Positions 35,260-44,782 of a stretch of 64,000 bases of DNA are shown one piece after another; position 1 is the stretch's first letter, and each line of letters opens with the position of its first letter. A model generated the notes under the pieces. That model saw nothing but the letters and a program-made list of their open reading frames with translations. It searched no databases and was not told the DNA's origin. The DNA is taken from NCBI GenBank assembly GCA_017550335.1, contig JAFZPM010000032.1:1-64000 (forward strand), given 5' to 3'. The position numbers and the translations under genes were made by a program. The DNA is from Paludibacteraceae bacterium (lineage in GTDB: Bacteria > Bacteroidota > Bacteroidia > Bacteroidales > Paludibacteraceae).

Positions 35260-35769
35260 TCATTCAACAGATAGGGAACCTTCCATCCTAAGCAAAGCGA
35301 TCTTATTATTGATTCCGCCTCCATAACCCGTGAGTTGCCCTCCGGCACCCATCACCCGATGGCAGGGAATGATTAGGCAGATGGGGTTCCACCCTACCGC
35401 ACCGCCCACCGCCTGCGCCGACATCCTCTCCAACCCGTGCCCTTGCGCTATCCGCGTGGCTATCTCACCGTAAGTCATCGTTCCACCGAAAGGGATAGTG
35501 CACATGATCTCTGACACTTCCTGACGGAAAGGTGTCACGTTCTCCAGTTTGTACCGTGGCGTGAAATCGGGCTGATGCCCCGAGAAGTAGATGTCGAGCC
35601 AGCGCCGCGTCTCCCGAAAAATGGGCAAATCGACCTTCTCACCTTCCCGCAGGTGTTCCTCCGCCTTCTGTGAATCGATGAAATGGAGCCCCGTGAGGAG
35701 GTCACCGTCGGAGGCAAGCAGGAGGTTGTCGAAGGATGAAGGGGTGATATAGAGGGAGGTGTAGGGCAT
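35260..35769 (-). CDS. ogt: Methylated-DNA--protein-cysteine methyltransferase
   Basis: This 169-residue repair protein transfers alkyl groups from O6-alkylguanine to its own cysteine in a suicide reaction. It has the DNA-binding motif SAQAVGGAVGWNPI and the active site IIPCHRVMG with Cys136. Length matches the stand-alone Ogt/MGMT type without an Ada regulatory domain. It is monocistronic. The base composition is richer in G+C than the lipoprotein gene next to it. Confidence 0.95.
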   Translation of the reverse strand: MPYTSLYITPSSFDNLLLASDGDLLTGLHFIDSQKAEEHLREGEKVDLPIFRETRRWLDIYFSGHQPDFTPRYKLENVTPFRQEVSEIMCTIPFGGTMTYGEIATRIAQGHGLERMSAQAVGGAVGWNPICLIIPCHRVMGAGGQLTGYGGGINNKIALLRMEGSLSVE

Positions 35770-35884
35770 TTTCTGCTATATTGAGGATGGTTGTTTTAAC
35801 TACTATTTTATTCCAGATTCAACGTGTTTATTAATGACTACAAAAATAATTTATTTGGGACAGATAAAAAATCATTCTAAAAAC

Positions 35885-35912
35885 GTGGGGGCAAAAGATT
35901 TTTTGCCCCCAC
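35885..35912. repeat. Perfect 12-bp hairpin GTGGGGGCAAAA
   Basis: GTGGGGGCAAAA and TTTTGCCCCCAC pair perfectly around GATT. It has no trailing T-run, so it is not a standard terminator. A near copy of the right arm (TTTTTGCCCCTAC) recurs at 35935-35947. Confidence 0.75.
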
Positions 35913-35920
35913 TACATTTG
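35913..35920 (+). promoter_or_regulatory. -7 box abutting the hairpin
   Basis: TACATTTG fits TAnnTTTG and would give the BspA-like gene at 36120 a leader of about 190 bases containing the second inverted repeat. Confidence 0.45.
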
Positions 35921-36119
35921 GTAAAAAACGATGGATTTTTGCCCCTACTTTTGGTCTTGCCTTGTATTTTGGATGATTTGTTGTTAATTTTGTTGTCAAT
36001 TTTGTATGGGATCTGTTTGAAGAGATGTTTCTGACGAACAATCTTTCGGCAAACGTTTTTAATAGATTCTTGCGAATGCCGAAAAATAAGTTTTTAGAAT
36101 CTACACAAACAATAAAAAA

Positions 36120-37778
36120 ATGGCAAGGAGAATTTTTTTAGCATTGTCAATGTCTTGGTTTGCCCTGTTCGCTTCCGCATCCAACTACTTGACATTCACA
36201 GCAGAAGAGGATAACTCTTCGTTTTGTATAGATAATTATGGTAGCAATAATCCCAATGTGGAATATTCACTCGATGACGGGGAAACATGGACGCTATTGG
36301 AAGACGATTTCATGGGGAACAATAAGGTTATGTTGACAAACAAGGGTGACAAGGCATTGTTAAGAGGAAATAACCCGGATGGTTTTTCCAAATATAAAGA
36401 CAAATACACCCATTTTAAAATGGAAGGTAAGATTGCAGCAAGTGGTAGTATTATGAGTTTAACAGACGGGATTGGAGAAAGCGAAACTATTCCTTCTGAA
36501 TATTGTTTTTATAACCTTTTCTATTATTGTCCAAGCCTAACCCAAGCACCAGAACTGCCTGCTACGAAGTTGGCCACATATTGTTACTCCAAAATGTTTT
36601 CATATTGTGAAAATCTAACCCAAGCACCTGATCTGCCTGCTATGGAATTAGCTGATTCTTGTTACTATCAAATGTTTTCACATTGTGGAAATTTGGCCAA
36701 AGCACCTGAATTGCCAGCGACAGAATTGGCTGAAAGTTGTTATGAGTTTATGTTTTATATGTGTAGTCAGCTGACTCAAGCACCGGAACTGCCAGCAACA
36801 AAATTGGCTAAAAGTTGCTATGAAAACATGTTTAATTGGTGTAGTAAGCTAACTCAAGCTCCGAAATTGCCAGCAACAGAATTAGCTGTCGGTTGCTATT
36901 CTGGTATGTTTGTCGATTGCACAAGCCTGACCCAAGCACCAGAATTACCAGCAACAGTATTGGCTCCTAAATGTTATGGGAACATGTTTGATGGCTCAGG
37001 TCTAACTAAGGCACCAGCACTACCAGCAACAGAAATGGAAGAAAGATGTTATGAAGCAATGTTCGCACGTACAAACTTGACTCAAGCGCCAGAATTACCA
37101 GCCACAAAAATGGTTAAATATTGTTATACAAGAATGTTTGAAGTCTGTAAAAATCTGACTAAGGCACCAGAATTGCCAGCGATGGAATTAGCTGAAGGGT
37201 GTTATGAAGCAATGTTTAATAGTTGTACAAGTTTGACCCAAGCGCCAAAGTTGCCTGCAACAAAATTGGCTGATTATTATTGTTATCAAAGTATGTTCGC
37301 TTTTTGTTCAAATCTGACCGAAGCGCCGGAATTACCAGCGAAGGAATTGACTAATGAATGCTATTATGAGATGTTTCAGAATTGCGAGAATTTACAAAAG
37401 ATTAAAGTCTATTTTACCGATTGGAAAACATCTTTAGGAACATTTTGGTGGGTATATCAAGTCGCACCTACAGGAACATTCTATTGTCCGAAGGGACTAC
37501 CTTTAGAGTATGGGGAAGACCGTATTCCAGAAGGTTGGAATGTGGAATACATCGATGATGGAACAGATGTCGCAGAACACGTTTCAGACGCATCGTTTAA
37601 GGCTTGGGGCGCGGACGGGAAAATCACATACATCGGAGCCTCGTTGCCGGTTGAGATCTATGACCTCAGCGGTAGACTTGTGAAGAAGGTGAAAGAAGAA
37701 TCACAGAGCGTGGTTATGCCTCAGCACGGCACTTACGTCGTTAAGACTGGAACCGTCAGCTTGAAAGTGGAGTTGTAA
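36120..37778 (+). CDS. BspA-like surface repeat protein with sorting domain
   Basis: The 552-residue product has a signal peptide (FLALSMSWFALFASA/SN), an N-terminal module of about 110 residues (YLTFTAEEDNSSF ... GNNPDGFS ... AASGSIMSL), and 11 clear plus one diverged 26-residue repeats of the form F-x-x-C-x-x-LT-x-AP-x-LPAT-x-LA-x-x-CY-x-x-M. It ends in a T9SS-type domain (VEIYDLSGRLVKKV ... HGTYVVKTG). Such BspA/DUF285-like solenoids are surface adhesins in gut Bacteroidales. The N-terminal module and repeats are shared with the giant protein at 38489. A terminator follows. Confidence 0.85.
   Translation: MARRIFLALSMSWFALFASASNYLTFTAEEDNSSFCIDNYGSNNPNVEYSLDDGETWTLLEDDFMGNNKVMLTNKGDKALLRGNNPDGFSKYKDKYTHFKMEGKIAASGSIMSLTDGIGESETIPSEYCFYNLFYYCPSLTQAPELPATKLATYCYSKMFSYCENLTQAPDLPAMELADSCYYQMFSHCGNLAKAPELPATELAESCYEFMFYMCSQLTQAPELPATKLAKSCYENMFNWCSKLTQAPKLPATELAVGCYSGMFVDCTSLTQAPELPATVLAPKCYGNMFDGSGLTKAPALPATEMEERCYEAMFARTNLTQAPELPATKMVKYCYTRMFEVCKNLTKAPELPAMELAEGCYEAMFNSCTSLTQAPKLPATKLADYYCYQSMFAFCSNLTEAPELPAKELTNECYYEMFQNCENLQKIKVYFTDWKTSLGTFWWVYQVAPTGTFYCPKGLPLEYGEDRIPEGWNVEYIDDGTDVAEHVSDASFKAWGADGKITYIGASLPVEIYDLSGRLVKKVKEESQSVVMPQHGTYVVKTGTVSLKVEL
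36516..37397 (+). repeat. Twelve 26-residue coding repeats
   Basis: About 78-bp units encode the LTQAPELPATKLA motif. Units 7 and 8 lack the first Cys and are one residue shorter; unit 10 has an inserted Tyr; unit 12 is degenerate. Confidence 0.85.
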
Positions 37779-37798
37779 TAATGCTATTGATATAAGAG

Positions 37799-37831
37799 AA
37801 AAGAGACGATACGTGGTGTCGTCTCTTTTTT
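37799..37831 (+). terminator. Intrinsic terminator of the 552-residue repeat gene
   Basis: GAGACGA pairs with TCGTCTC around a short loop and is followed by seven Ts. Confidence 0.85.
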
Positions 37832-37962
37832 TATAGTTCTTGAAGATTTTTCTCAACGCATCGACTAGACAGAAATAACACCAACCATCCAAAGTCCCCT
37901 CTTCGTCATTGCTCACAAATGATATGCACCAATGTTCAGGGATTCATCAGAAAAAACATGGT

Positions 37963-38284
37963 TTAATGCCATAATAAATCCATAATATGCGGGCAGGAGA
38001 GGATTGGGACCCACATCTCGAGATCGCCCAACAGCAAAAGGAGTGTGGAGAAGAATATGGCAGTACACGAATAGGTTTTGCCACTCTTCCGAATTAAAAC
38101 AAATGGCAAGATGTTAAAAGCAATAGAACTCAGCATGGCCGCATAAAGGAAAGGGACCGATGGATCTGTCTCAGCAAAAAAGATATATAAAAGTAAACCA
38201 GCCAAGCACTAGGTTAACAATTGCAATCACGTATAACATAACTTTCTCTATTATGTCCACAAAATAAATCATTTCCCTTGACAT
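37963..38284 (-). pseudogene. Small membrane protein gene split by a one-base frameshift
   Basis: From ATG 38284 (or ATG 38272) a frame encodes MIYFVDIIEKVMLYVIAIVN and stops near 38170. An overlapping frame, ending at 37963, continues with three further hydrophobic segments (VPFLYAAMLSSIAFNILPFV, TAIFFSTLLLLLGDLEMW). The two join into one protein of about 105 residues with about four membrane segments if a single base is removed from the six-base A/T run at 38176-38181. It is either a pseudogene, a phase-variable tract or a sequencing error. The family is not recognised. Confidence 0.55.
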
Positions 38285-38401
38285 GAAGAAACATGTATAG
38301 GGGGGGGTGAAATGAAAAAAAGTTAAAATAACAAATGTTTGTGAGTCCAATGCGTAAAATAAATACACAATGATTATCAATGATATTTTCACCAAATATA
38401 G

Positions 38402-38431
38402 TTTGACGAATTTTAAAAATGATTAATTTTG
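38402..38431 (+). promoter_or_regulatory. Promoter of the giant repeat-protein gene
   Basis: -33 TTTG at 38402-38405 and -7 TAATTTTG at 38424-38431 are 18 bp apart. ATG 38489 lies 57 bp downstream, which excludes the start codon nearer the box. Confidence 0.55.
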
Positions 38432-38488
38432 TCCGACACATTATCAATAATTCATGCTTTTTTACATCAGGTTGTAATTTATAAGTCC

Positions 38489-41400
38489 ATGGCACACATT
38501 CACAGTCATTGCAAGTGGTACATCACTTTATTATTACTCATTTTCTCTCAAGTTCAAGGAATAGCCGCCGATATGCTTTGCTTCACGGCAGAAGCTGATA
38601 ATTCCAAATTTTGGTATGAAACCAATGAATCTTATTTTTCCCATGACCCGGACCTGTGGTACTCCACAGACGAAGGTGCGACATGGGTCGAACTATCAGT
38701 GAATGATACCGTGACACTGGCGAATGCTGGGGATAAGGTCTATCTCAAAGGGAACAACCCGGATGGCTTTTCGGCTTCAGATGAATATAATATTGAGAAC
38801 TCCATCAGTTCATTTAAGATGGAAGGTCTAATCGCGGCCAGCGGTAATATCTTGAGCCTCATTTATGGAGAAGACGAACCGGATCCGGAAGCATACTTAC
38901 CATCGTATTGTTTCTCTAATTTGTTTGAAGGCTGCGAATCCCTGACGCAAGCACCAGAACTGCCTTCCACAAGATTAAGTTATCAGTGTTACGCATACAT
39001 GTTTATGGGCTGCACCAACTTAAGAGAAGCACCTGATTTACCCGCTCGAGACATGGCTCGATGGTGTTATGCATCTATGTTCCAAGGCTGTACCAGTTTG
39101 ACAAAGACACCTGAGATGGACATCTTCAGTGAGGCGAAATATTGCATGAGTGGCATGTTTTCCGGATGCACAAGCCTTGTCGAAGCCCCTATTACTCTTC
39201 CGAACGCCGGATACGATGGTTGTTATGAAGAAATGTTTGCCGGGTGTACTAGTCTAAAACAAACGCCAGAATTTTCCATCTCTCTATCAAGATATTATGC
39301 GAATTACGCCTATGCAGGCATGTTCGCAGGTTGTACAAGTCTGGATTCCTTGAAAATCAGAATAAGTTGCTATTGTTTAGACTTGTACCCTTCTTCTATT
39401 GATGGAATTTTTAGCGGCGTGGAAAAGGAAGGTGTTCTCTATACCCAATGTATAGACCCAACAGACACTGATTATTGCCTAGCTCAAGGCGAATACTACC
39501 TCTCGCCATCGGATCTAGTTCAAATTGTTAAGCCAAAGAACTTCCATGTTGTCAGTTCCCCGATAGTCATCTTCCTAAACCCTGACAAGACGGAGTTGAA
39601 GAGGGACACACTTCTTTGCGGGGAGATCCCCGATTATGGAGACGAGGAACCTTTTCTGGACGATGAGCATCAATTTGTGAAGTGGGACGAGGAATTTACT
39701 GAACTCACAGAGCCGAAATACTATTACTACACCGCCGAATACGAAAAAATTCCAGACCTCAGCAATTGCCTGCGCTTCACGGCGAAGACTGATGGTTCCA
39801 CTTTCTCCATCAAGCATCACGAGGGGAATAATCCTGACATCCAATACTCCATCAACAATGGTAAGAAATGGAAAACATTAGGGGAAAACGACACGGTAGT
39901 GTTAGCCTTGGGCGACATCGTTTATCTACGGGGAAATAACCCGAACGGTTTCTCTACCGATAGCTCTCATTACAGCACGTTTGGAATGACCGGTTCAATC
40001 GCCGCCAGCGGTAGCGTCATGAGCTTGGTGGACAAGATAGGCGACACCACGGTGATACCAAGCATTTATTGTTTCACCAAATTATTCCAGGATTGCGAGG
40101 CGCTGACGGATGCCCCAGAGATGTCCGCACTGACGCTAAGCGAGTCTTGCTACGAATCGATGTTCTCCGGCTGCAAAAACCTGACGCAGGCGCCTACGTT
40201 ACCAGCCACCAATTTGGAGAAGAAATGCTACCAAAGCATGTTCGAGGGATGCGCCGGACTTACAGCCACACCTGACTTGCCAGCCACCCGATTGGCATCC
40301 TCCTGTTACAACGCCATGTTCAGGAATTGCCAAAACATAAAAAACGGTCCAGCAATCCTACCAGCCACCGAATTGAAAGCACGATGCTATACAAACATGT
40401 TCTATGGTTGCGGATCACTTGCCAAGGCACCGGAACTGCCAGCCATGAAGTTGGCGGATTATTGCTACAACGGAATGTTCTCCCATTGTTCCTCCCTTGC
40501 CGAAGCGCCTCAGCTGCCCGCCACAGAACTGAAAACATCATGCTATGGGAATATGTTCTCGGCTTGCTCCAACTTATCCCAAGCGCCGGAACTGCCATGC
40601 CTCTCCTTGGCGGATAGCTGTTACCACGGCATGTTCAACCAGTGTGTGAGCTTGGAGGAGGCTCCCGAATTACTTGCCACCGAATTTGCTCCAGGGTGTT
40701 ATAAACTCATGTTTGATGGGTGCACCAACCTGAGCCACATCAAGGTAGGCGTTATATCTTTAGACAATGGAATCGATGCCACGACAGATTGGGTCAAGGA
40801 TGTGAACGGTCCTGGACTCTTCGACTTCCCTTGCGGCAGCACATACGACATACATGGAGCCTCTGAAGTGCCTACTCTCTTTGAAATCAGAGGCCGCTCC
40901 TACGCAATCGATTTTCCCCTCCAAGCGGACGATAGCTTCACATGGAAAGGCATCACCTACACGGAAAGCACCGCTTGGAACGACACGTTACAGACGGTCT
41001 ATGGTTGCGACAGCATCATGCGATATCAACTTGAAATAAAGTATACCCCAATTATTGTAGACAGAGACCTCTCCGCCTGCGACTCGTTCGTGTTCAAGGG
41101 CATCACCTACCGTGAGAACAGCGTGTGGAACGATACGATAAGGGGTAATAACAGAGGCGATAGCATCACCATCTACCACCTGAACCTCCACAGCAGCGTG
41201 ACGAAGGACACCTCCCTCGTGGCGGACGATAGCTTCACATGGAAGGGCATCACCTACACGGAGAGCACCGCTTGGAACGACACGTTGCAGACGGTCTATG
41301 GTTGCGACAGTATCATGCGATACCAACTTGAAATAAAACACACCCCAATTATTGTAGACAGAGACCTCGCAGCCTGCGACTCGTTCGTGTTCAAGGGCAT

Positions 41401-44400
41401 CACCTACCGTGAGAACAGCGTGTGGAACGATACGATAAGGGGTAATAACAGAGGCGATAGCATCACCGTCTACCACCTGAACCTCCACAGCAGCGTGACG
41501 AAGGACACCTCCCTCGTGGCGGACGAGAGCTTCACATGGAAGGGCATCACCTACACGGAGAGCACCGCTTGGAACGACACGTTGCAGACGGTCTTCGGCT
41601 GCGACAGCATCGTCAGGTATCAGCTTGAAATAAAACATATTGGGCCTGCCATTATCGATGAGGAAATAGACATCTACGCCTGCGACTCATTCGTATTCAA
41701 GGGTATCACCTACCGTGAGAACAGCGAGTGGAACGACACGATAAGAGGTAACGAAGGCGACAGCATCATCGCCTACCACCTTTACCTCCATAGAAGCATA
41801 ACGACAGACACCTTCATCGTGGCGGCTGAGGCCTTCCTCTGGAAGGACGTCATCTACACGGAGGACACCGTCTTGACCGACACGTTGCTGACGGTCTATG
41901 GTTGCAAAAATATCGTACACTACCATTTTAACGTATATCATATTGGTCCGCCTATCATCGGTTGTGACAGATTCATCTCCGCCTGCGACTCGTTCGTGTT
42001 CAAGGGTATCACCTACCGTGAGGACAGCGAATGGGAAGATTTGGCAAGCGGAGTCTGGGGCGACACCATGTACACCTACCACCTGAAACTCTATAATAGT
42101 GTGACAACGGACACCTTCATCGTGGCGGACGAGGCCTTTCTCTGGAAGGACGTCATCTACACGGAGAACGCCGACTGGAACGACACGTTGCAGACGGTCT
42201 ATGGTTGCGACAGTATCGTACGATATCATCTTGAAGTAACGCATCTTGGCCCGCCTTTTATCGTCGTGGATAAAGAAGTCTTCGCTTGCGACTCGTTCAT
42301 ATTCAATGGCATCACCTACCGTGAAAACAGCGAATGGAGCGATACCTTAAAGGGCAAAATCAGAGGCGATAGCATCACGGTCTACCACCTGAACCTCCAC
42401 AAGAGCGTGACGAAGGACACCTCCCTCGTGGCGTTCGAGAGCTTCACCTGGAAAGGCGTCACCTACACGGAGGACGCCGACTGGACCGACACGTTGCAGA
42501 CGATCTATGGTTGCGACAGTATCGTACGATACCATCTTGAAGTAACGCATCTTGGTCCTCCTATCATCGCTGTAGACAGAGAAATATTCGCCTGTGACTC
42601 ATTCGTATTCAAGGGTATCACCTACCATGAGGACAGCGAATGGGAGGACTTGACAAGTGGAAGCTGGGGCGACACCTTGTTCTCCTACCACCTGAACCTC
42701 CACAGAAGCGTGACGGTGGACACCTCCCTCGTGGCGTTCGAGAGCTTCACTTGGAAAGGCGTCACCTACACGGAAAGCACCGCTTGGAACGACACGTTGC
42801 AGACGGTCTATGGTTGCGATAGTATCGTGCGCTATCAGCTAGAGATAAAGCATATTGAACCTGCCATTATCGCCGTGGACAAAGAACTCTCCGCCTGCGA
42901 CTCGTTTGTATTCAAGGGCATCACCTACCGTGAGGACAGCGAATGGAACGATACGATAAGGGGCAACGGAGAGGACTCCATCATCGTATATCACCTGAGC
43001 ATCCATAGGAGCGTGACGGTGGACACCTCCCTCATGGCGGACGAGAGCTTCACTTGGAAGGGCGTCACCTACACGGAGAGCACCGCTTGGAACGACACAT
43101 TGCAGACGGTCTATGGTTGCGATAGTATCGTGCGCTATCAGCTAGAGATAAAACATATTGAACCTGCCATTATCGCCGTGGACAAAGGACTCTCCGCCTG
43201 CGACTCATTCGTATTCAAGGGTATCACCTACCGTGAGGACAGAGAATGGAACGATACGATAAGGGGCAACGGAGGGGACTCCATCATCGTATATCACCTG
43301 AACATCCATAGGAGCATGACGGTGGACACTAGCTTCATAGCGGACGAGAGCTTCACTTGGAAGGGCGTCACCTACACGGAGAGCGCCGCTTGGAACGACA
43401 CGTTGCAGACGGTCTTTGGATGCGATAGTATCGTGCGCTATCAGCTAGAGATAAAGCATATTGAACCTGCCATTATCGCCGTGGACAAAGAACTCTCCGC
43501 CTGCGACTCGTTCGTGTTCAAGGGCATCACCTACCGTGAGAACAGCGAGTGGAACGATACGATAAGGGGCAACGGAGGGGACTCCATCATCGTATATCAC
43601 CTGAGCATCCATAGGAGCGTGACGGTGGACACTAGCTTCATAGCGGACGAGAGCTTCACTTGGAAGGGCGTCACCTACACGGAGAGCACCGCTTGGAACG
43701 ACACATTGCAGACGGTCTTTGGATGCGATAGTATCGTGCGCTATCAGCTCACCGTGAACAAGAAGAGAGAACCACTCCTTCTGACGACAGAAGACAAAAT
43801 GATCCTTGTCCTGCCAGGCTCCTCAAAAGAGATTGGCTATGAACTGACAGGCGGTGAAGGCACAAGATATGAGGTAAGCCACAAAGGGCAGTCCATCTGC
43901 TCGGGCGATATCACCAACGACAGCACTTTCATCCTGGATTGTCCGTCCGACATGAAGGAAGGAGCCTACACCGCTACCATAACGATTTACGACGACAAAG
44001 GAGAGAAGGCAGATTCGGAATTCGAGTTCAATGTGATGAGACCGGACGACAAAGGAAACAGTTTCTACGTGAAAGTATGGAACGACGTGATAATCTGTCG
44101 GAACAGCGGTGGACAATTCCTATCCTACCAATGGTACAAGAACGGACAGAAGTGCGAGGGAGACACCCTGCAGTACTTCAACGAACTCACCCTGCTCAAC
44201 GGAGAATACATGGTCTATGTGAGCGATAAGAGTGGCAACAGCTATTTCATCGAGCCATGTATCTTCACCCCTACCCCAACGTCCTACTCCATCACCGCCA
44301 TGCCTAGCGTGGTGCAGAAAGGTGTGAAATTCATAGTGAAAGTCACCGGTGTGGAAGCAGACGACCTGAAAAAAGCCCGTATCGTGGTATACAATACAAA

Positions 44401-44530
44401 CGGTGTAGTGAGGGAGATTCTCAACGATGTAAAGGAAGAGAACACGATGTCCCTAGGCGCAGGGGAATACATCATCGTTCTGACCGTCCATGACGGCAAC
44501 AATGCCAACTGCAAGGTGCTGGTAAAATAA
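38489..44530 (+). CDS. Giant modular surface protein with BspA-like and alternating A/B repeats
   Basis: ATG 38489 is chosen because it is followed by a signal peptide (WYITLLLLIFSQVQGIAA/D). The 2013-residue product contains, in order: an N-terminal module as in the 552-residue neighbour; a first block of 26-residue BspA-like repeats (about residues 145-300); a linker; a second copy of the N-terminal module (from CLRFTAKTDGSTF); a second block of about nine BspA-like repeats (about 530-750); and 19 alternating units of about 50 residues (10 of type A, FTWKGITYTES ... YGCDSI; 9 of type B, CDSFVFKGITYRE ... GDSI). An Ig-like region and a short T9SS-type end follow. It is probably a cell-surface adhesin or stalk. 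Confidence 0.85.
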   Translation: MAHIHSHCKWYITLLLLIFSQVQGIAADMLCFTAEADNSKFWYETNESYFSHDPDLWYSTDEGATWVELSVNDTVTLANAGDKVYLKGNNPDGFSASDEYNIENSISSFKMEGLIAASGNILSLIYGEDEPDPEAYLPSYCFSNLFEGCESLTQAPELPSTRLSYQCYAYMFMGCTNLREAPDLPARDMARWCYASMFQGCTSLTKTPEMDIFSEAKYCMSGMFSGCTSLVEAPITLPNAGYDGCYEEMFAGCTSLKQTPEFSISLSRYYANYAYAGMFAGCTSLDSLKIRISCYCLDLYPSSIDGIFSGVEKEGVLYTQCIDPTDTDYCLAQGEYYLSPSDLVQIVKPKNFHVVSSPIVIFLNPDKTELKRDTLLCGEIPDYGDEEPFLDDEHQFVKWDEEFTELTEPKYYYYTAEYEKIPDLSNCLRFTAKTDGSTFSIKHHEGNNPDIQYSINNGKKWKTLGENDTVVLALGDIVYLRGNNPNGFSTDSSHYSTFGMTGSIAASGSVMSLVDKIGDTTVIPSIYCFTKLFQDCEALTDAPEMSALTLSESCYESMFSGCKNLTQAPTLPATNLEKKCYQSMFEGCAGLTATPDLPATRLASSCYNAMFRNCQNIKNGPAILPATELKARCYTNMFYGCGSLAKAPELPAMKLADYCYNGMFSHCSSLAEAPQLPATELKTSCYGNMFSACSNLSQAPELPCLSLADSCYHGMFNQCVSLEEAPELLATEFAPGCYKLMFDGCTNLSHIKVGVISLDNGIDATTDWVKDVNGPGLFDFPCGSTYDIHGASEVPTLFEIRGRSYAIDFPLQADDSFTWKGITYTESTAWNDTLQTVYGCDSIMRYQLEIKYTPIIVDRDLSACDSFVFKGITYRENSVWNDTIRGNNRGDSITIYHLNLHSSVTKDTSLVADDSFTWKGITYTESTAWNDTLQTVYGCDSIMRYQLEIKHTPIIVDRDLAACDSFVFKGITYRENSVWNDTIRGNNRGDSITVYHLNLHSSVTKDTSLVADESFTWKGITYTESTAWNDTLQTVFGCDSIVRYQLEIKHIGPAIIDEEIDIYACDSFVFKGITYRENSEWNDTIRGNEGDSIIAYHLYLHRSITTDTFIVAAEAFLWKDVIYTEDTVLTDTLLTVYGCKNIVHYHFNVYHIGPPIIGCDRFISACDSFVFKGITYREDSEWEDLASGVWGDTMYTYHLKLYNSVTTDTFIVADEAFLWKDVIYTENADWNDTLQTVYGCDSIVRYHLEVTHLGPPFIVVDKEVFACDSFIFNGITYRENSEWSDTLKGKIRGDSITVYHLNLHKSVTKDTSLVAFESFTWKGVTYTEDADWTDTLQTIYGCDSIVRYHLEVTHLGPPIIAVDREIFACDSFVFKGITYHEDSEWEDLTSGSWGDTLFSYHLNLHRSVTVDTSLVAFESFTWKGVTYTESTAWNDTLQTVYGCDSIVRYQLEIKHIEPAIIAVDKELSACDSFVFKGITYREDSEWNDTIRGNGEDSIIVYHLSIHRSVTVDTSLMADESFTWKGVTYTESTAWNDTLQTVYGCDSIVRYQLEIKHIEPAIIAVDKGLSACDSFVFKGITYREDREWNDTIRGNGGDSIIVYHLNIHRSMTVDTSFIADESFTWKGVTYTESAAWNDTLQTVFGCDSIVRYQLEIKHIEPAIIAVDKELSACDSFVFKGITYRENSEWNDTIRGNGGDSIIVYHLSIHRSVTVDTSFIADESFTWKGVTYTESTAWNDTLQTVFGCDSIVRYQLTVNKKREPLLLTTEDKMILVLPGSSKEIGYELTGGEGTRYEVSHKGQSICSGDITNDSTFILDCPSDMKEGAYTATITIYDDKGEKADSEFEFNVMRPDDKGNSFYVKVWNDVIICRNSGGQFLSYQWYKNGQKCEGDTLQYFNELTLLNGEYMVYVSDKSGNSYFIEPCIFTPTPTSYSITAMPSVVQKGVKFIVKVTGVEADDLKKARIVVYNTNGVVREILNDVKEENTMSLGAGEYIIVLTVHDGNNANCKVLVK
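40912..43755 (+). repeat. Tandem coding repeat array, about 300-bp period
   Basis: Ten A units alternate with nine B units (A-B ... A). A units begin near 40930, 41230, 41527, 41827, 42127, 42436, 42742, 43041, 43342 and 43642. Units 7-10 and units 1-3 form two near-identical groups at the DNA level, with more diverged units 4-6 between them, which indicates repeated local duplication or gene conversion. Confidence 0.9.
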
Positions 44531-44656
44531 TGACATGTTAGAACCTCCAACGGACTCCACCCGCTCCGACGCATATCAACCTTGCCGTCTATGGGGGAGG
44601 AGGTTCACTTCCTCGGTGCGAAACAATTCAATTTGCTTCGTCCATTCAATCACAAA

Positions 44657-44711
44657 TCCGCCCCCGAGAGAGGTTCACCCAATGACAGGGGAAATCTCAC
44701 TCGGGGGCGGA
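44657..44711. repeat. Large inverted repeat in a 252-bp gap
   Basis: TCCGCCCCCGAG (44657-44668) pairs perfectly with CTCGGGGGCGGA (44700-44711), and the 31-base loop has further complementarity (ACCC/GGGG). It lies between convergent genes but has no T-run, so it may be an unusual terminator or a structured RNA. The rest of the gap, 44531-44782, holds no gene I can support. Confidence 0.6.
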
Positions 44712-44782
44712 CTTCATCGCACAACTCACATGCGCCGATTCCTGCGACTAACCAATCAGTTTCGCACGCTCACCTTTGCGCC

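Larger units (their letters stand above)
35770..36119 (+). other. 350-bp gap with hairpin, promoter box and inverted repeat
   Basis: No convincing gene is present; a 66-codon frame at 35834-36034 spans the hairpin and is hydrophobic by composition only. The gap holds a perfect hairpin (35885-35912), an abutting -7 box (35913-35920), a partial third copy of the hairpin arm (35936-35947) and a second inverted repeat, TTTCGGCA/TGCCGAAA (36044-36051 with 36077-36084), 36 bp before the next gene. Confidence 0.5.

Noticed and set aside
35834..36034. 66-codon hydrophobic plus frame
   Set aside because: It crosses the hairpin and promoter box; hydrophobicity follows from T-rich composition.
40912..43755. 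CRISPR-like periodicity
   Set aside because: The 300-bp units are coding repeats in one long frame with no spacers.
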